From NCBI GenBank assembly GCA_023386515.1, contig JAEWJQ010000038.1:1-8484 (forward strand): a DNA stretch of 8,484 nucleotides. Reading direction: 5' to 3'. Position numbers and translations under genes: made by a program. Numbering within the stretch: the first letter of the stretch is position 1; every line of letters starts with the position of its first letter. Origin of the DNA: Pseudomonadota bacterium (lineage in GTDB: Bacteria; Pseudomonadota; Alphaproteobacteria; Sphingomonadales; Sphingomonadaceae). This document shows, in pieces, positions 1 to 8,445 of this stretch. The notes beneath the pieces are model-generated. The model searched no databases, was not told where the DNA came from, and was given only the letters and a program-made list of their open reading frames with translations.

Positions 1-744
1 CACTTCGACCCCGGTCGCGGTCACCGCGACGGTGTGTTCGAATTGCGCCGACAGCTTGCCGTCGGCGGTCTCCACCGTCCAGCCGTCGCCGCGGGTCACC
101 ACCTTGCGGCTGCCCTGATTGAGCATCGGCTCGATCGTGAACGTCATGCCCTCGCGCAGCACCGGCCCGGTGCCGGGTCGCCCGAAGTGCAGCACCTCCG
201 GTCCCTCGTGCATCTCGCGGCCGATGCCGTGGCCGCAGAAGTCGCGGACGCCGCTGTAGCCGTTGGTCTTGGCATGCCGCTCGATCGCCGCGCCGATATC
301 ACCCAGCCGCGCGCCGGGACGGACCTGGCGGATGCCCTTCCACATCGCCTGTTCGGTGATCGCGACCAGCCGCCGTGCGGCGGGCGGCACCGCGCCGACC
401 AGATAGGTCTTGCTGGAATCGGCGATGAAGCCGTCCTTCTCCAGCGTGATGTCGAGGTTGATGATGTCGCCGTCGCGGATCGTCGTGTCGGCCTCGGGCA
501 CGCCGTGGCAGACGACCTGGTTGATCGAGCAGTTGAGCACATAGGCGAAGCCATATTGGCCCTTGCTCGCCGGACGCGCGGCCAGATCGTCGGTAATGAA
601 GCGTTCGACCAGGTCATTGACCGCCAGCGTCGTCATCCCGGCGAGCGGCTGAGCGTCGAGCATCGTGAACACCGACGCCAGCAACCGACCGGCATTGCGC
701 ATCAACGCCAGTTCGTCGGCGGTCTTGATTGTGACGACGCTCAC
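1..744 (-). CDS. map: Type I methionine aminopeptidase, partial (C-terminus beyond the left edge)
   Basis: Removes the initiator methionine from nascent proteins in the cytosol. Read from the GTG at 744, the frame stays open for 248 codons to base 1. All five metal ligands of the type I family are visible: D98 (NLDIT), D109 (IADSSKTY), H172 (FCGHGIGR), E205 (FTIEPM) and E236 (QFEHT). The conserved substrate-site histidines H80 (VVCHGVP) and H179 (MHEGP) are also present. E. coli MetAP has 264 residues with ligands at almost the same positions, so probably only a short C-terminal tail is missing. The GTG start was chosen because it gives the usual short family N-terminus (VTIKTADELALMRNAG) and because GTGA overlaps the msrA stop, which implies translational coupling. 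No separate ribosome binding site is obvious. The next in-frame ATG is codon 15 and would cut into the conserved N-terminal helix. The family call is secure; the exact start is somewhat less so. Confidence 0.95.
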   Translation of the reverse strand, partial: MSVVTIKTADELALMRNAGRLLASVFTMLDAQPLAGMTTLAVNDLVERFITDDLAARPASKGQYGFAYVLNCSINQVVCHGVPEADTTIRDGDIINLDITLEKDGFIADSSKTYLVGAVPPAARRLVAITEQAMWKGIRQVRPGARLGDIGAAIERHAKTNGYSGVRDFCGHGIGREMHEGPEVLHFGRPGTGPVLREGMTFTIEPMLNQGSRKVVTRGDGWTVETADGKLSAQFEHTVAVTATGVEV

Positions 745-1397
745 CGGGTGGCGAGCGACGGGAAGCCGGCGCGGAAGGCCGCCACCTTGGGCTTGTCCCA
801 GGCGACGATATAGGGGTGGTTCGGATTGCGATCGAAGAAATTCTGGTGGTACGCCTCCGCCGGATAGAAGGCGCCGTTTTCGATCTTCGTCACGATCGGC
901 CGGCCGAAGCTCTTCGCCGCGGTCAGCTGCGCGATATAGGCGCGTGCGACCTGCGCCTGGCGGGCATCCTGCGGAAAGATCGCGGAACGATAGCTCGGGC
1001 CGCTGTCCGGCCCCTGACGGTTCAGCTCGGTCGGATCGTGCGCAATCGAGAAATAGACGCGCAACAGCGTCGCGTAACTGACCTGGTGCGGGTCGAAGAC
1101 GATCCGCACCGCCTCGGCATGGCGCGTCGTTTCCGTCGACACCTGCGGATAGGTGGCGGTATCGCGGCTGCCGCCCGCATAGCCCGCGGTGACGCTCTTC
1201 ACGCCCTTCACATGCTCGAACACCGCCTCCATGCCCCAGAAGCAGCCGCCGGCGAGTACCGCGGTCTGCGTCGCGCCGGTCGCCGGCACATCGGCGCGTG
1301 CCGCGGGAATGGGCACCGCGCGCTCGGCATGGGCGAGACCGGTGAAGGAGAGCGCCAGGACACCCAGCGCGGCAGCGGGAAGAAGGGCTTTCAGCAT
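741..1397 (-). CDS. msrA: Exported peptide-methionine (S)-S-oxide reductase MsrA, single-cysteine form
   Basis: Reduces the S-epimer of methionine sulfoxide, free or in proteins, repairing oxidative damage. The product is 218 aa from the ATG at 1397. Residues 1-24 look like a Sec signal peptide (MLKALLPAAALGVLALSFTG, ending in AHA before E25), which suggests action in the periplasm. The active-site motif GGCFWG puts the catalytic cysteine at C52. The E95 of HAEAV and the YHQ motif (Y183) near the C-terminus match the MsrA fold. C52 is the only cysteine in the protein, so the resolving cysteines of E. coli MsrA are absent and recycling must use an outside thiol. A longer in-frame start at 1487 would overlap the upstream small gene and bury the signal peptide, so it was rejected; a GTG at 1400 is also possible. 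No clear Shine-Dalgarno is seen. The stop overlaps the start of map by 4 bp, so the two are very probably cotranscribed. Confidence 0.93.
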   Translation of the reverse strand: MLKALLPAAALGVLALSFTGLAHAERAVPIPAARADVPATGATQTAVLAGGCFWGMEAVFEHVKGVKSVTAGYAGGSRDTATYPQVSTETTRHAEAVRIVFDPHQVSYATLLRVYFSIAHDPTELNRQGPDSGPSYRSAIFPQDARQAQVARAYIAQLTAAKSFGRPIVTKIENGAFYPAEAYHQNFFDRNPNHPYIVAWDKPKVAAFRAGFPSLATR

Positions 1398-1408
1398 CAC
1401 GCCAAGAT

Positions 1409-1426
1409 GGGCGGTCGGTACCGCCC
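1409..1426 (-). repeat. Perfect 7-bp inverted repeat just upstream of msrA
   Basis: GGGCGGT and ACCGCCC are separated by 4 bases and end 11 nt before the msrA ATG at 1397, in the 40-bp gap after the small upstream gene. In RNA this would be a GC-rich stem of 7 pairs with a tetraloop, lying where a ribosome binding site would be expected or just before it. It could modulate msrA translation, act as a protein-binding dyad, or be chance in GC-rich DNA. No T-run follows, so it is not a typical terminator. Confidence 0.35.
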
Positions 1427-1437
1427 GGCAAGGGGCG

Positions 1438-1578
1438 TTACCGCACCGACTGGGTGACGGCGGCGGGTGCGACATGATGCTGCGCATGGGCAGGCTGCAA
1501 CGTCACCACGCCGACCGCACCGATCGCGAATCCACCCACGAACCGCAGGAAGAAGTGGGACGTCACCAGCTTGCGCAT
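1438..1578 (-). CDS. Small exported or membrane-anchored protein of unknown function (46 aa)
   Basis: This frame encodes 46 residues from ATG 1578 to TAA 1438. I do not recognise a named family. The N-terminus MRKLVTSHFFLRF is basic and aromatic. It is followed by a hydrophobic segment (about residues 13-28, VGGFAIGAVGVVTLQ) and a possible AHA signal-peptidase site at residues 30-32, leaving a short polar tail (QHHVAP...). The layout is that of a cleavable signal or a single membrane anchor. The start is supported by a GAGG Shine-Dalgarno at 1588-1591 with 9 nt spacing. A second in-frame ATG at 1593 would add MRPKT but has no ribosome binding site. The gene sits 40 bp ahead of msrA on the same strand and after the predicted terminator of the aminotransferase unit, so it is probably the first gene of the msrA-map transcript. 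That it is a real gene is inferred from the Shine-Dalgarno, the signal-like composition and the position. Confidence 0.6.
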   Translation of the reverse strand: MRKLVTSHFFLRFVGGFAIGAVGVVTLQPAHAQHHVAPAAVTQSVR

Positions 1579-1587
1579 TGTCTTGGG

Positions 1588-1591
1588 CCTC
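1588..1591 (-). promoter_or_regulatory. Shine-Dalgarno of the 46-aa small gene
   Basis: GAGG on the minus strand lies 9 nt upstream of the ATG at 1578. It decides between this start and the in-frame ATG at 1593, which the GAGG itself follows and which has no such sequence ahead of it. Confidence 0.5.
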
Positions 1592-1634
1592 ATGTTGCAC
1601 CGGCAGCGCGCCCGTGGCGGCGTGGCCGGTTTTC

Positions 1635-1657
1635 GGGATGCGACATCGTCGCACCCC
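1635..1657. repeat. Dyad symmetry in the leader of the small gene-msrA-map unit
   Basis: TGCGAC-ATC-GTCGCA (1639-1653) is a perfect 6-bp inverted repeat with a 3-bp centre. After one mismatch it is flanked by GGG (1635-1637) and CCC (1655-1657), which can also pair. It lies 57 bp upstream of the small gene's ATG, between that gene and the predicted aminotransferase terminator, where a promoter or operator would be expected. A TTGAGA on the minus strand (1665-1670) resembles a -35 element, but the hexamer 17 bp further on (GATGTC, inside the dyad) is a poor -10. It may be an operator or a leader hairpin; the function is inferred. Confidence 0.3.
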
Positions 1658-1690
1658 GCGTTGATCTCAATCGCGTTTATGGAAACACTG

Positions 1691-1722
1691 CGATGAACGC
1701 CGCGTGGGCGCGTCGTTCATCG
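1691..1722 (-). terminator. Strong hairpin, probable terminator of the pabBC-aminotransferase unit
   Basis: The arms CGATGAACG and CGTTCATCG form a perfect 9-bp stem. It continues after one A/G mismatch into a further CGCG/CGCG stem of 4 pairs closed by the loop CCCA (minus-strand reading). It begins 28 nt after the aminotransferase stop codon, where an intrinsic terminator is expected. The usual long U-run is missing: the 3' flank reads CAGTGTTTCC. It may therefore be a U-poor terminator or an mRNA 3'-end stabiliser. Confidence 0.55.
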
Positions 1723-1750
1723 GACAGCGATGTAGGTTAAGCGTCGTCCG

Positions 1751-4772
<3,022 letters not shown>

Positions 4773-4810
4773 CGCGACCAGATGCACCTGCCCGACGCGC
4801 CGGCGCAACC

Positions 4811-4821
4811 CGCGAGTCGCG
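4811..4821. repeat. Palindrome CGCGAGTCGCG in the divergent intergenic region
   Basis: A perfect 5-bp dyad around a single central base lies in the 98-bp gap between the divergent pabBC and metallo-hydrolase starts. It could be an operator serving one or both genes, or chance in GC-rich DNA. Confidence 0.25.
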
Positions 4822-4824
4822 CCA

Positions 4825-4840
4825 AATTGCCGAATTGCCG
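4825..4840. repeat. Tandem repeat of AATTGCCG, two copies
   Basis: Two perfect head-to-tail copies of the 8-mer AATTGCCG occupy 4825-4832 and 4833-4840, the only AT-rich patch in the divergent promoter gap. Each copy contains TTGCCG, a plausible -35 for the plus-strand gene. From the second copy, a 17-bp spacer leads to TACCTC at 4858-4863, a weak -10. The repeat could also be a regulator site on one face of the helix. Function is inferred only. Confidence 0.3.
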
Positions 4841-4870
4841 CAGGCCGATGCCCCGCCTACCTCAGCCGGC

Positions 4871-5542
4871 ATGACTCAGACCGAGCTTCCGCCGCTGCGC
4901 GCCGCCATCGTCCCCGTCACGCCGCTCCAGCAGAATTGCACGCTGATCTGGTGCACCGCGACAATGCGGGCGGCGGTGATCGATCCGGGCGGCGACCTGC
5001 CCCGCATCAAGGCGGCGATCGCGCAGACTGGCGTGACGGTGGACAAGATCCTGCTGACCCACGGCCACATCGACCATGCCGGCGAGGCGAAGGCGCTGGC
5101 CGACGATCTTGGCGTGCCGATCGAGGGGCCGCACGAGGCGGACCGGTTCTGGCTGGCACGGCTCGACGAGGACGGCCGGACCTATGGCATCCGCGGCCAG
5201 GTGTTCGAACCCGATCGCTGGCTGGTCGAGGGCGACACGGTCACGGTCGGCGACCTGACGCTCGACGTCTACGAAACGCCCGGCCACACTTTGGGCCATG
5301 TCATCTTCCATCATGCGCCGTCGAAATTCGCGCAGGTCGGTGACGTGCTGTTCCAGGGCTCGGTCGGGCGCAGCGATCTGGCCGGCGGCAACCACAAGCA
5401 GCTGATCGAGACGATCGTCACCAAGCTGTGGCCGCTCGGCGACGACACCAGCTTCATCCCCGGTCACGGCAATCCCAGCACCTTCGCTCACGAACGCGCC
5501 CACAACATGTTCGTCAGCGACCGCGCGCTGGCGGCGGACTAA
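4871..5542 (+). CDS. Metallo-beta-lactamase-fold hydrolase, YcbL/glyoxalase II-like
   Basis: A 223-aa soluble, probably cytosolic hydrolase of the metallo-beta-lactamase superfamily, closest by eye to the short YcbL-type glyoxalase II group of about 215 aa. Such enzymes hydrolyse S-lactoylglutathione or related thioesters in methylglyoxal detoxification. The metal-binding THGHIDHAG motif gives H64, H66, D68 and H69; H139 (ETPGHTLGH), D158 (QVGDVLF) and H199 (IPGHGNP) complete a dinuclear site. The block VTPLQQNCTL (16-25) and GSVGRSDLAGGNHKQLIETI (163-182) are typical of this group. The ATG at 4871 gives the family-standard N-terminus. The frame runs open back to 4004, but that part is antisense to pabBC and has no family resemblance. 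No Shine-Dalgarno is evident. The gene is divergent from pabBC and converges on the GH31 gene with 6 bp between stop codons. The true substrate is unproven. Confidence 0.92.
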   Translation: MTQTELPPLRAAIVPVTPLQQNCTLIWCTATMRAAVIDPGGDLPRIKAAIAQTGVTVDKILLTHGHIDHAGEAKALADDLGVPIEGPHEADRFWLARLDEDGRTYGIRGQVFEPDRWLVEGDTVTVGDLTLDVYETPGHTLGHVIFHHAPSKFAQVGDVLFQGSVGRSDLAGGNHKQLIETIVTKLWPLGDDTSFIPGHGNPSTFAHERAHNMFVSDRALAAD

Positions 5543-5548
5543 CGGCGC

Positions 5549-7909
5549 TCAGCCGGCGGGTGCGAGCCGTACCACCTGCCTCCGGCCGTCGTAGCGGATG
5601 TCGATGCCGCGGCCCTGCGACAGGCCAACGCCGTTGCCGGGGGTGACGGTGACGATGCGGAATCGCCGGTTCGCCGCCATGCCGGGATAGCGGCCGTCGC
5701 GCGGCCCCAGTGTCAGCGTTCCGGCCGCATCGTCCAGCGTCAGCGCAATCGTCGCACGCGCACCGCGACGCCAGCCCTGACCATCGCCGGCATCGTCATA
5801 CAGCGTGAAGCGACCGTCGGCGCCACGATAGACCCGCAGTTCGACCGGCTGGTCCGGCGACTGGTCGGCATATTGCACCTCGGATCCGAGCGGCAGGATC
5901 GTCCCGGCGGCAACGTGCAGCGGCATGTGGTCGATCGGCGCCGCGACGATGATCGTCCGATCCCCGTCGACGCGATCGCCTGTCCAGAAATCATACCACA
6001 TGCGCCCTGCCGGCAGCCGCACCGGCCGTGTCGTCACGCCCTTTTCCACCACGGGACTGACCAGCAGGTCGCGCCCGAACATATATTCGTCGCCGACCCG
6101 CCGCACCGCGGGATCGTCCGGGAATGCCATGCCGAGCGGATAGAGGAACGAGCTTCCTTCCGTGACGCGCCAGGACATTGCGTAGAGGAACGGCAGCAGC
6201 CGGTAGCGCAGCGCCACCGCGCCGAGCAGCGGCGCCCGCGCGCTGTCGGGGAAGCTGTACAGTTCCTTTCCGGCGCCGGTGCCGTGGATACGGAACATCG
6301 GCATGAACACTGCGAATTGCAGCCAGCGGGTGAACAGTTCCTGATAGGCCGGATCAGTCGGCTTGCCGCCGAAAAAGCCGCCGATGTCCGCGGACCAATA
6401 GGGAATGCCGCTCATCGAGAAGTTGACGCCCGCCGGCACCTGCCGCCTAAAGGCGTCCCAGCTGCCGCTGACGTCGCCCGACCAGGTGATCGCCGCATTG
6501 CGCTGCTGCCCGGCCCAGGCCGACCGGGTCAGGATGATCGGGCGCTTGTCGGAAAAGTCCGCGGCCATGCCGTCGTGCACCGCCGTGGTGTGGAGCAGGG
6601 GATAGGCGTTGTAGACCGCCGCGCCGGGCCCCGCGCCGGTGGTGACCTCGCGCATCTCACCCCAATGGCCGCCCAGTTCCGCCTCGCTGCCGTCGAGCCA
6701 ATAGCCGTCGAAACCGACCGCCCCCAGCCGCTGCGAGATCGCCCGCCAATAGGTGTCGCGCGCCCTGGCCGAAAAGGCATCGTACCAACGGCCCTCGCCC
6801 GCCGGATAGACGTTGGGATAGGTGCGGGCATACAAGCCGCCGACCGACTCCAGCGCCCTGGTCGTGTCCAGGCCCAGATCGAAGCGCGGCCAGACCGAGA
6901 CGATGCTATGGACGTGCTGCTGGTGCAGCGTCGCCAGCATCGCCTTGGGATCGGGGTAGCGCACCGGATCGAACCGGTGGCTGCCCCATTCGCCGGGGCG
7001 CCAATATTGCCAGTCCTGCACGACCGCATCGAGCGGGATGCGGAGTGCGCGATAACGATCCGCGACGGCGAGCAGTTCGGTCTGCGAGGCGTAGCGTTCC
7101 TTCGATTGCCAGAGGCCCCAGGTCCACCGCGCCATCAGCGGCGCCGCGCCGGTGAGCTGGCGATAGGCGCCGATGATCGAGTCGACGTCAGGCCCGGCGA
7201 ACAGGAAATAGTCCACGCCTGTCCCGGCCTGCGAACGGAAGACGATCCGGCTGGTCGCCTGCGGCACATCGACCGCGACATCGGTGACCGCCGGGTTGTT
7301 CCAGAAGATGCCGTACCCCGCGGACGAGACCAGCATCGGGACGCCGACGTCGGTGTTTGCCTGCTGCAGGCGAACGGTCGTGCCGCGATAGTCCATCGCG
7401 CCCGCCTGATGCTGGCCCAGGCCGTAGATCGCCTCGTCGCCGCCGATCGCGAAGCGCTGCTGGACGCGGCCGTCGGGATCGGGATCCTGCCCCAGCCGAC
7501 GCGTGCCGACATCCGCCTCCGCCACGATCGGTTTGCCATCCGCACCGAGCAGCGAGACGAGGCCGGTCGCCTTGTCGATGGCAATGCGCATCGCCTTCGT
7601 GGTCAACAGGATGCGGGCGGGTTCGTCGGCCACGGTCCACCCTCCGACCCGCGGCGTGCCGAGTATCGCCGGACCGGATGGGATCGTGCGCGCTTCCGCG
7701 CCGGCCGTCACGGAGACGCGCAGGGTCCGCTCACCCCATACCGTCAGGCGCATTCTGCCGCCCGGCACCCGGATCGCGATGCCCGTCGCGTCCTGCGCGC
7801 CGAGCGACGCACCGCTGACGGCGGCGGGAGGTTCCGATGTTTGCGCCCCGGCCGGCATGGCGGAGAGCGCCAATGCGGCGGTCGCCAGCAGGATGGGGGA
7901 CCGTCGCAT
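5549..7909 (-). CDS. Exported glycoside hydrolase family 31 enzyme (alpha-xylosidase or alpha-glucosidase)
   Basis: A 786-aa retaining alpha-glycosidase carrying a Sec signal peptide (residues 1-22, MRRSPILLATAALALSAMPA then GA-Q), so periplasmic or outer-membrane-side. The order is an N-terminal beta-sandwich (about 40-250), a catalytic (beta/alpha)8 barrel (about 255-590), a C-terminal beta-sandwich (about 595-680) and a distal DUF5110-like sheet (about 685-780). The nucleophile is D406 in GYWLDGSEAE and the acid/base is D479 in ITWSGDVSGSW. The stretch IPLDAVVQDWQYW...GSHRFDP (291-314) and ISVWPRF-like SIVSVWPRF (335-343) recall bacterial alpha-xylosidases of the Cellvibrio Xyl31A type, but no inserted PA14 domain is seen. 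I infer a role in trimming xyloglucan or starch-type oligosaccharides. ATG ATG occurs at 7912 and 7909; GGGAGAG upstream fits the second better (5 nt from GGAG). The open frame extends to 8458, but that is a shadow of the MAPEG gene. No TonB receptor or sugar regulator adjoins it in the window. Confidence 0.93.
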   Translation of the reverse strand: MRRSPILLATAALALSAMPAGAQTSEPPAAVSGASLGAQDATGIAIRVPGGRMRLTVWGERTLRVSVTAGAEARTIPSGPAILGTPRVGGWTVADEPARILLTTKAMRIAIDKATGLVSLLGADGKPIVAEADVGTRRLGQDPDPDGRVQQRFAIGGDEAIYGLGQHQAGAMDYRGTTVRLQQANTDVGVPMLVSSAGYGIFWNNPAVTDVAVDVPQATSRIVFRSQAGTGVDYFLFAGPDVDSIIGAYRQLTGAAPLMARWTWGLWQSKERYASQTELLAVADRYRALRIPLDAVVQDWQYWRPGEWGSHRFDPVRYPDPKAMLATLHQQHVHSIVSVWPRFDLGLDTTRALESVGGLYARTYPNVYPAGEGRWYDAFSARARDTYWRAISQRLGAVGFDGYWLDGSEAELGGHWGEMREVTTGAGPGAAVYNAYPLLHTTAVHDGMAADFSDKRPIILTRSAWAGQQRNAAITWSGDVSGSWDAFRRQVPAGVNFSMSGIPYWSADIGGFFGGKPTDPAYQELFTRWLQFAVFMPMFRIHGTGAGKELYSFPDSARAPLLGAVALRYRLLPFLYAMSWRVTEGSSFLYPLGMAFPDDPAVRRVGDEYMFGRDLLVSPVVEKGVTTRPVRLPAGRMWYDFWTGDRVDGDRTIIVAAPIDHMPLHVAAGTILPLGSEVQYADQSPDQPVELRVYRGADGRFTLYDDAGDGQGWRRGARATIALTLDDAAGTLTLGPRDGRYPGMAANRRFRIVTVTPGNGVGLSQGRGIDIRYDGRRQVVRLAPAG

Positions 7910-7946
7910 CATCTCTCTCCCGTCGGACCTCGTCAGGCGCAAGCCG

Positions 7947-7975
7947 ATGATGTCAGACAATAATCGGGTCGGCAA
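7947..7975 (-). promoter_or_regulatory. Candidate sigma-70-type promoter of the GH31 gene
   Basis: On the minus strand, TTGCCG (7970-7975, 4 of 6 to consensus) is followed by exactly 17 bp and then CATCAT (7947-7952, 4 of 6). This would place the transcript start near 7940, about 30 nt ahead of the GH31 ATG and its GGGAGAG ribosome binding site. It lies in the relatively AT-rich part of the 95-bp gap after the MAPEG gene. Assigned by eye only. Confidence 0.4.
7951..7959. promoter_or_regulatory. Palindrome TGTCAGACA over the candidate GH31 promoter
   Basis: A perfect 4-bp dyad with a one-base centre (TGTC-A-GACA) overlaps the proposed -10 and spacer. The GTC-N-GAC core resembles operators of FadR-type GntR regulators, so a repressor bound here could block transcription of the glycosidase gene. 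The match is short and the regulator is unknown. Confidence 0.25.
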
Positions 7976-8004
7976 GCCGGGGGGGCGAGGCGCCGGCGTC
8001 CGTC

Positions 8005-8445
8005 TCAGGCAGACGGCACCAGCTCGACGGGCACGCCCGGGGCGACCGGCCGGCGAGCGCTCGTCGCCGCCAGAGCCAGTCCCCATATCGCCAGTCCCAG
8101 CAGCACGATCCAGGTCGCCAGCGCGCCGGCGGCGCGCCACGGATTGGCGGTCGCCTTCTCCATCCCGATCGCATGGACGATGCGACCGATCACGAATATC
8201 GCGCCGGCCGCCGCCAGCGCGCTTGCGCGGCCGCCGCCTGCCTCGATCAACGCCATCAGGATCAGTACGAAGGGCGCATATTCGGCGAAATTGGCGTGGG
8301 AGCGGGGGCGGGCGGTCAGGCGCGCATCGCCGCCGTCCCCGAACAGAACCTGCCGCGCGAAGCGCAGCTGGACGATCCGCGGCGCGAGCGCGAGGTTGCC
8401 GAGGCCGGCGAGCGCGGCGACGGGGAGCGTGACGGGCAGCAGCAT
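8005..8445 (-). CDS. MAPEG-family integral membrane protein
   Basis: A 146-aa inner-membrane protein with four predicted helices (about residues 2-24, 52-70, 74-95 and 103-127). The family-typical motif R-S-H-A-N-F-A-E-Y-A-P (R48, N52, E55, Y56, P58) precedes LILMALIEAGG. MAPEG proteins (membrane-associated proteins in eicosanoid and glutathione metabolism) often bind glutathione and include membrane glutathione transferases; in bacteria most are uncharacterised YecN-like proteins. The ATG at 8445 opens directly into the first helix. A GGAAA at about 8 nt upstream is a weak ribosome binding site. The C-terminal tail after residue 128 is polar. It lies 95 bp upstream of the GH31 gene on the same strand, but the candidate promoter in between suggests separate transcription. 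A catalytic role is not shown by the sequence. Confidence 0.88.
   Translation of the reverse strand: MLLPVTLPVAALAGLGNLALAPRIVQLRFARQVLFGDGGDARLTARPRSHANFAEYAPFVLILMALIEAGGGRASALAAAGAIFVIGRIVHAIGMEKATANPWRAAGALATWIVLLGLAIWGLALAATSARRPVAPGVPVELVPSA

Noticed and set aside
34..813. 259-codon plus-strand open frame at the left edge
   Set aside because: Antisense to the methionine aminopeptidase, whose five metal ligands settle the coding strand.
1398..1487. Upstream start for msrA at 1487
   Set aside because: It would overlap the small upstream gene and put 30 non-homologous residues before a good signal peptide.
1397..1654. 85-codon minus-strand frame between the aminotransferase and msrA
   Set aside because: It overlaps the 46-aa small gene in another frame, is Arg/Cys-rich, and has no ribosome binding site, whereas the small gene has both a Shine-Dalgarno and a signal-like sequence.
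5873..7963. 696-codon open frame on the plus strand
   Set aside because: It is antisense to the GH31 gene, whose catalytic motifs fix the true frame. The translation is rich in Arg, His, Asp and Ala with no recognisable domain, typical of shadow frames in GC-rich DNA.
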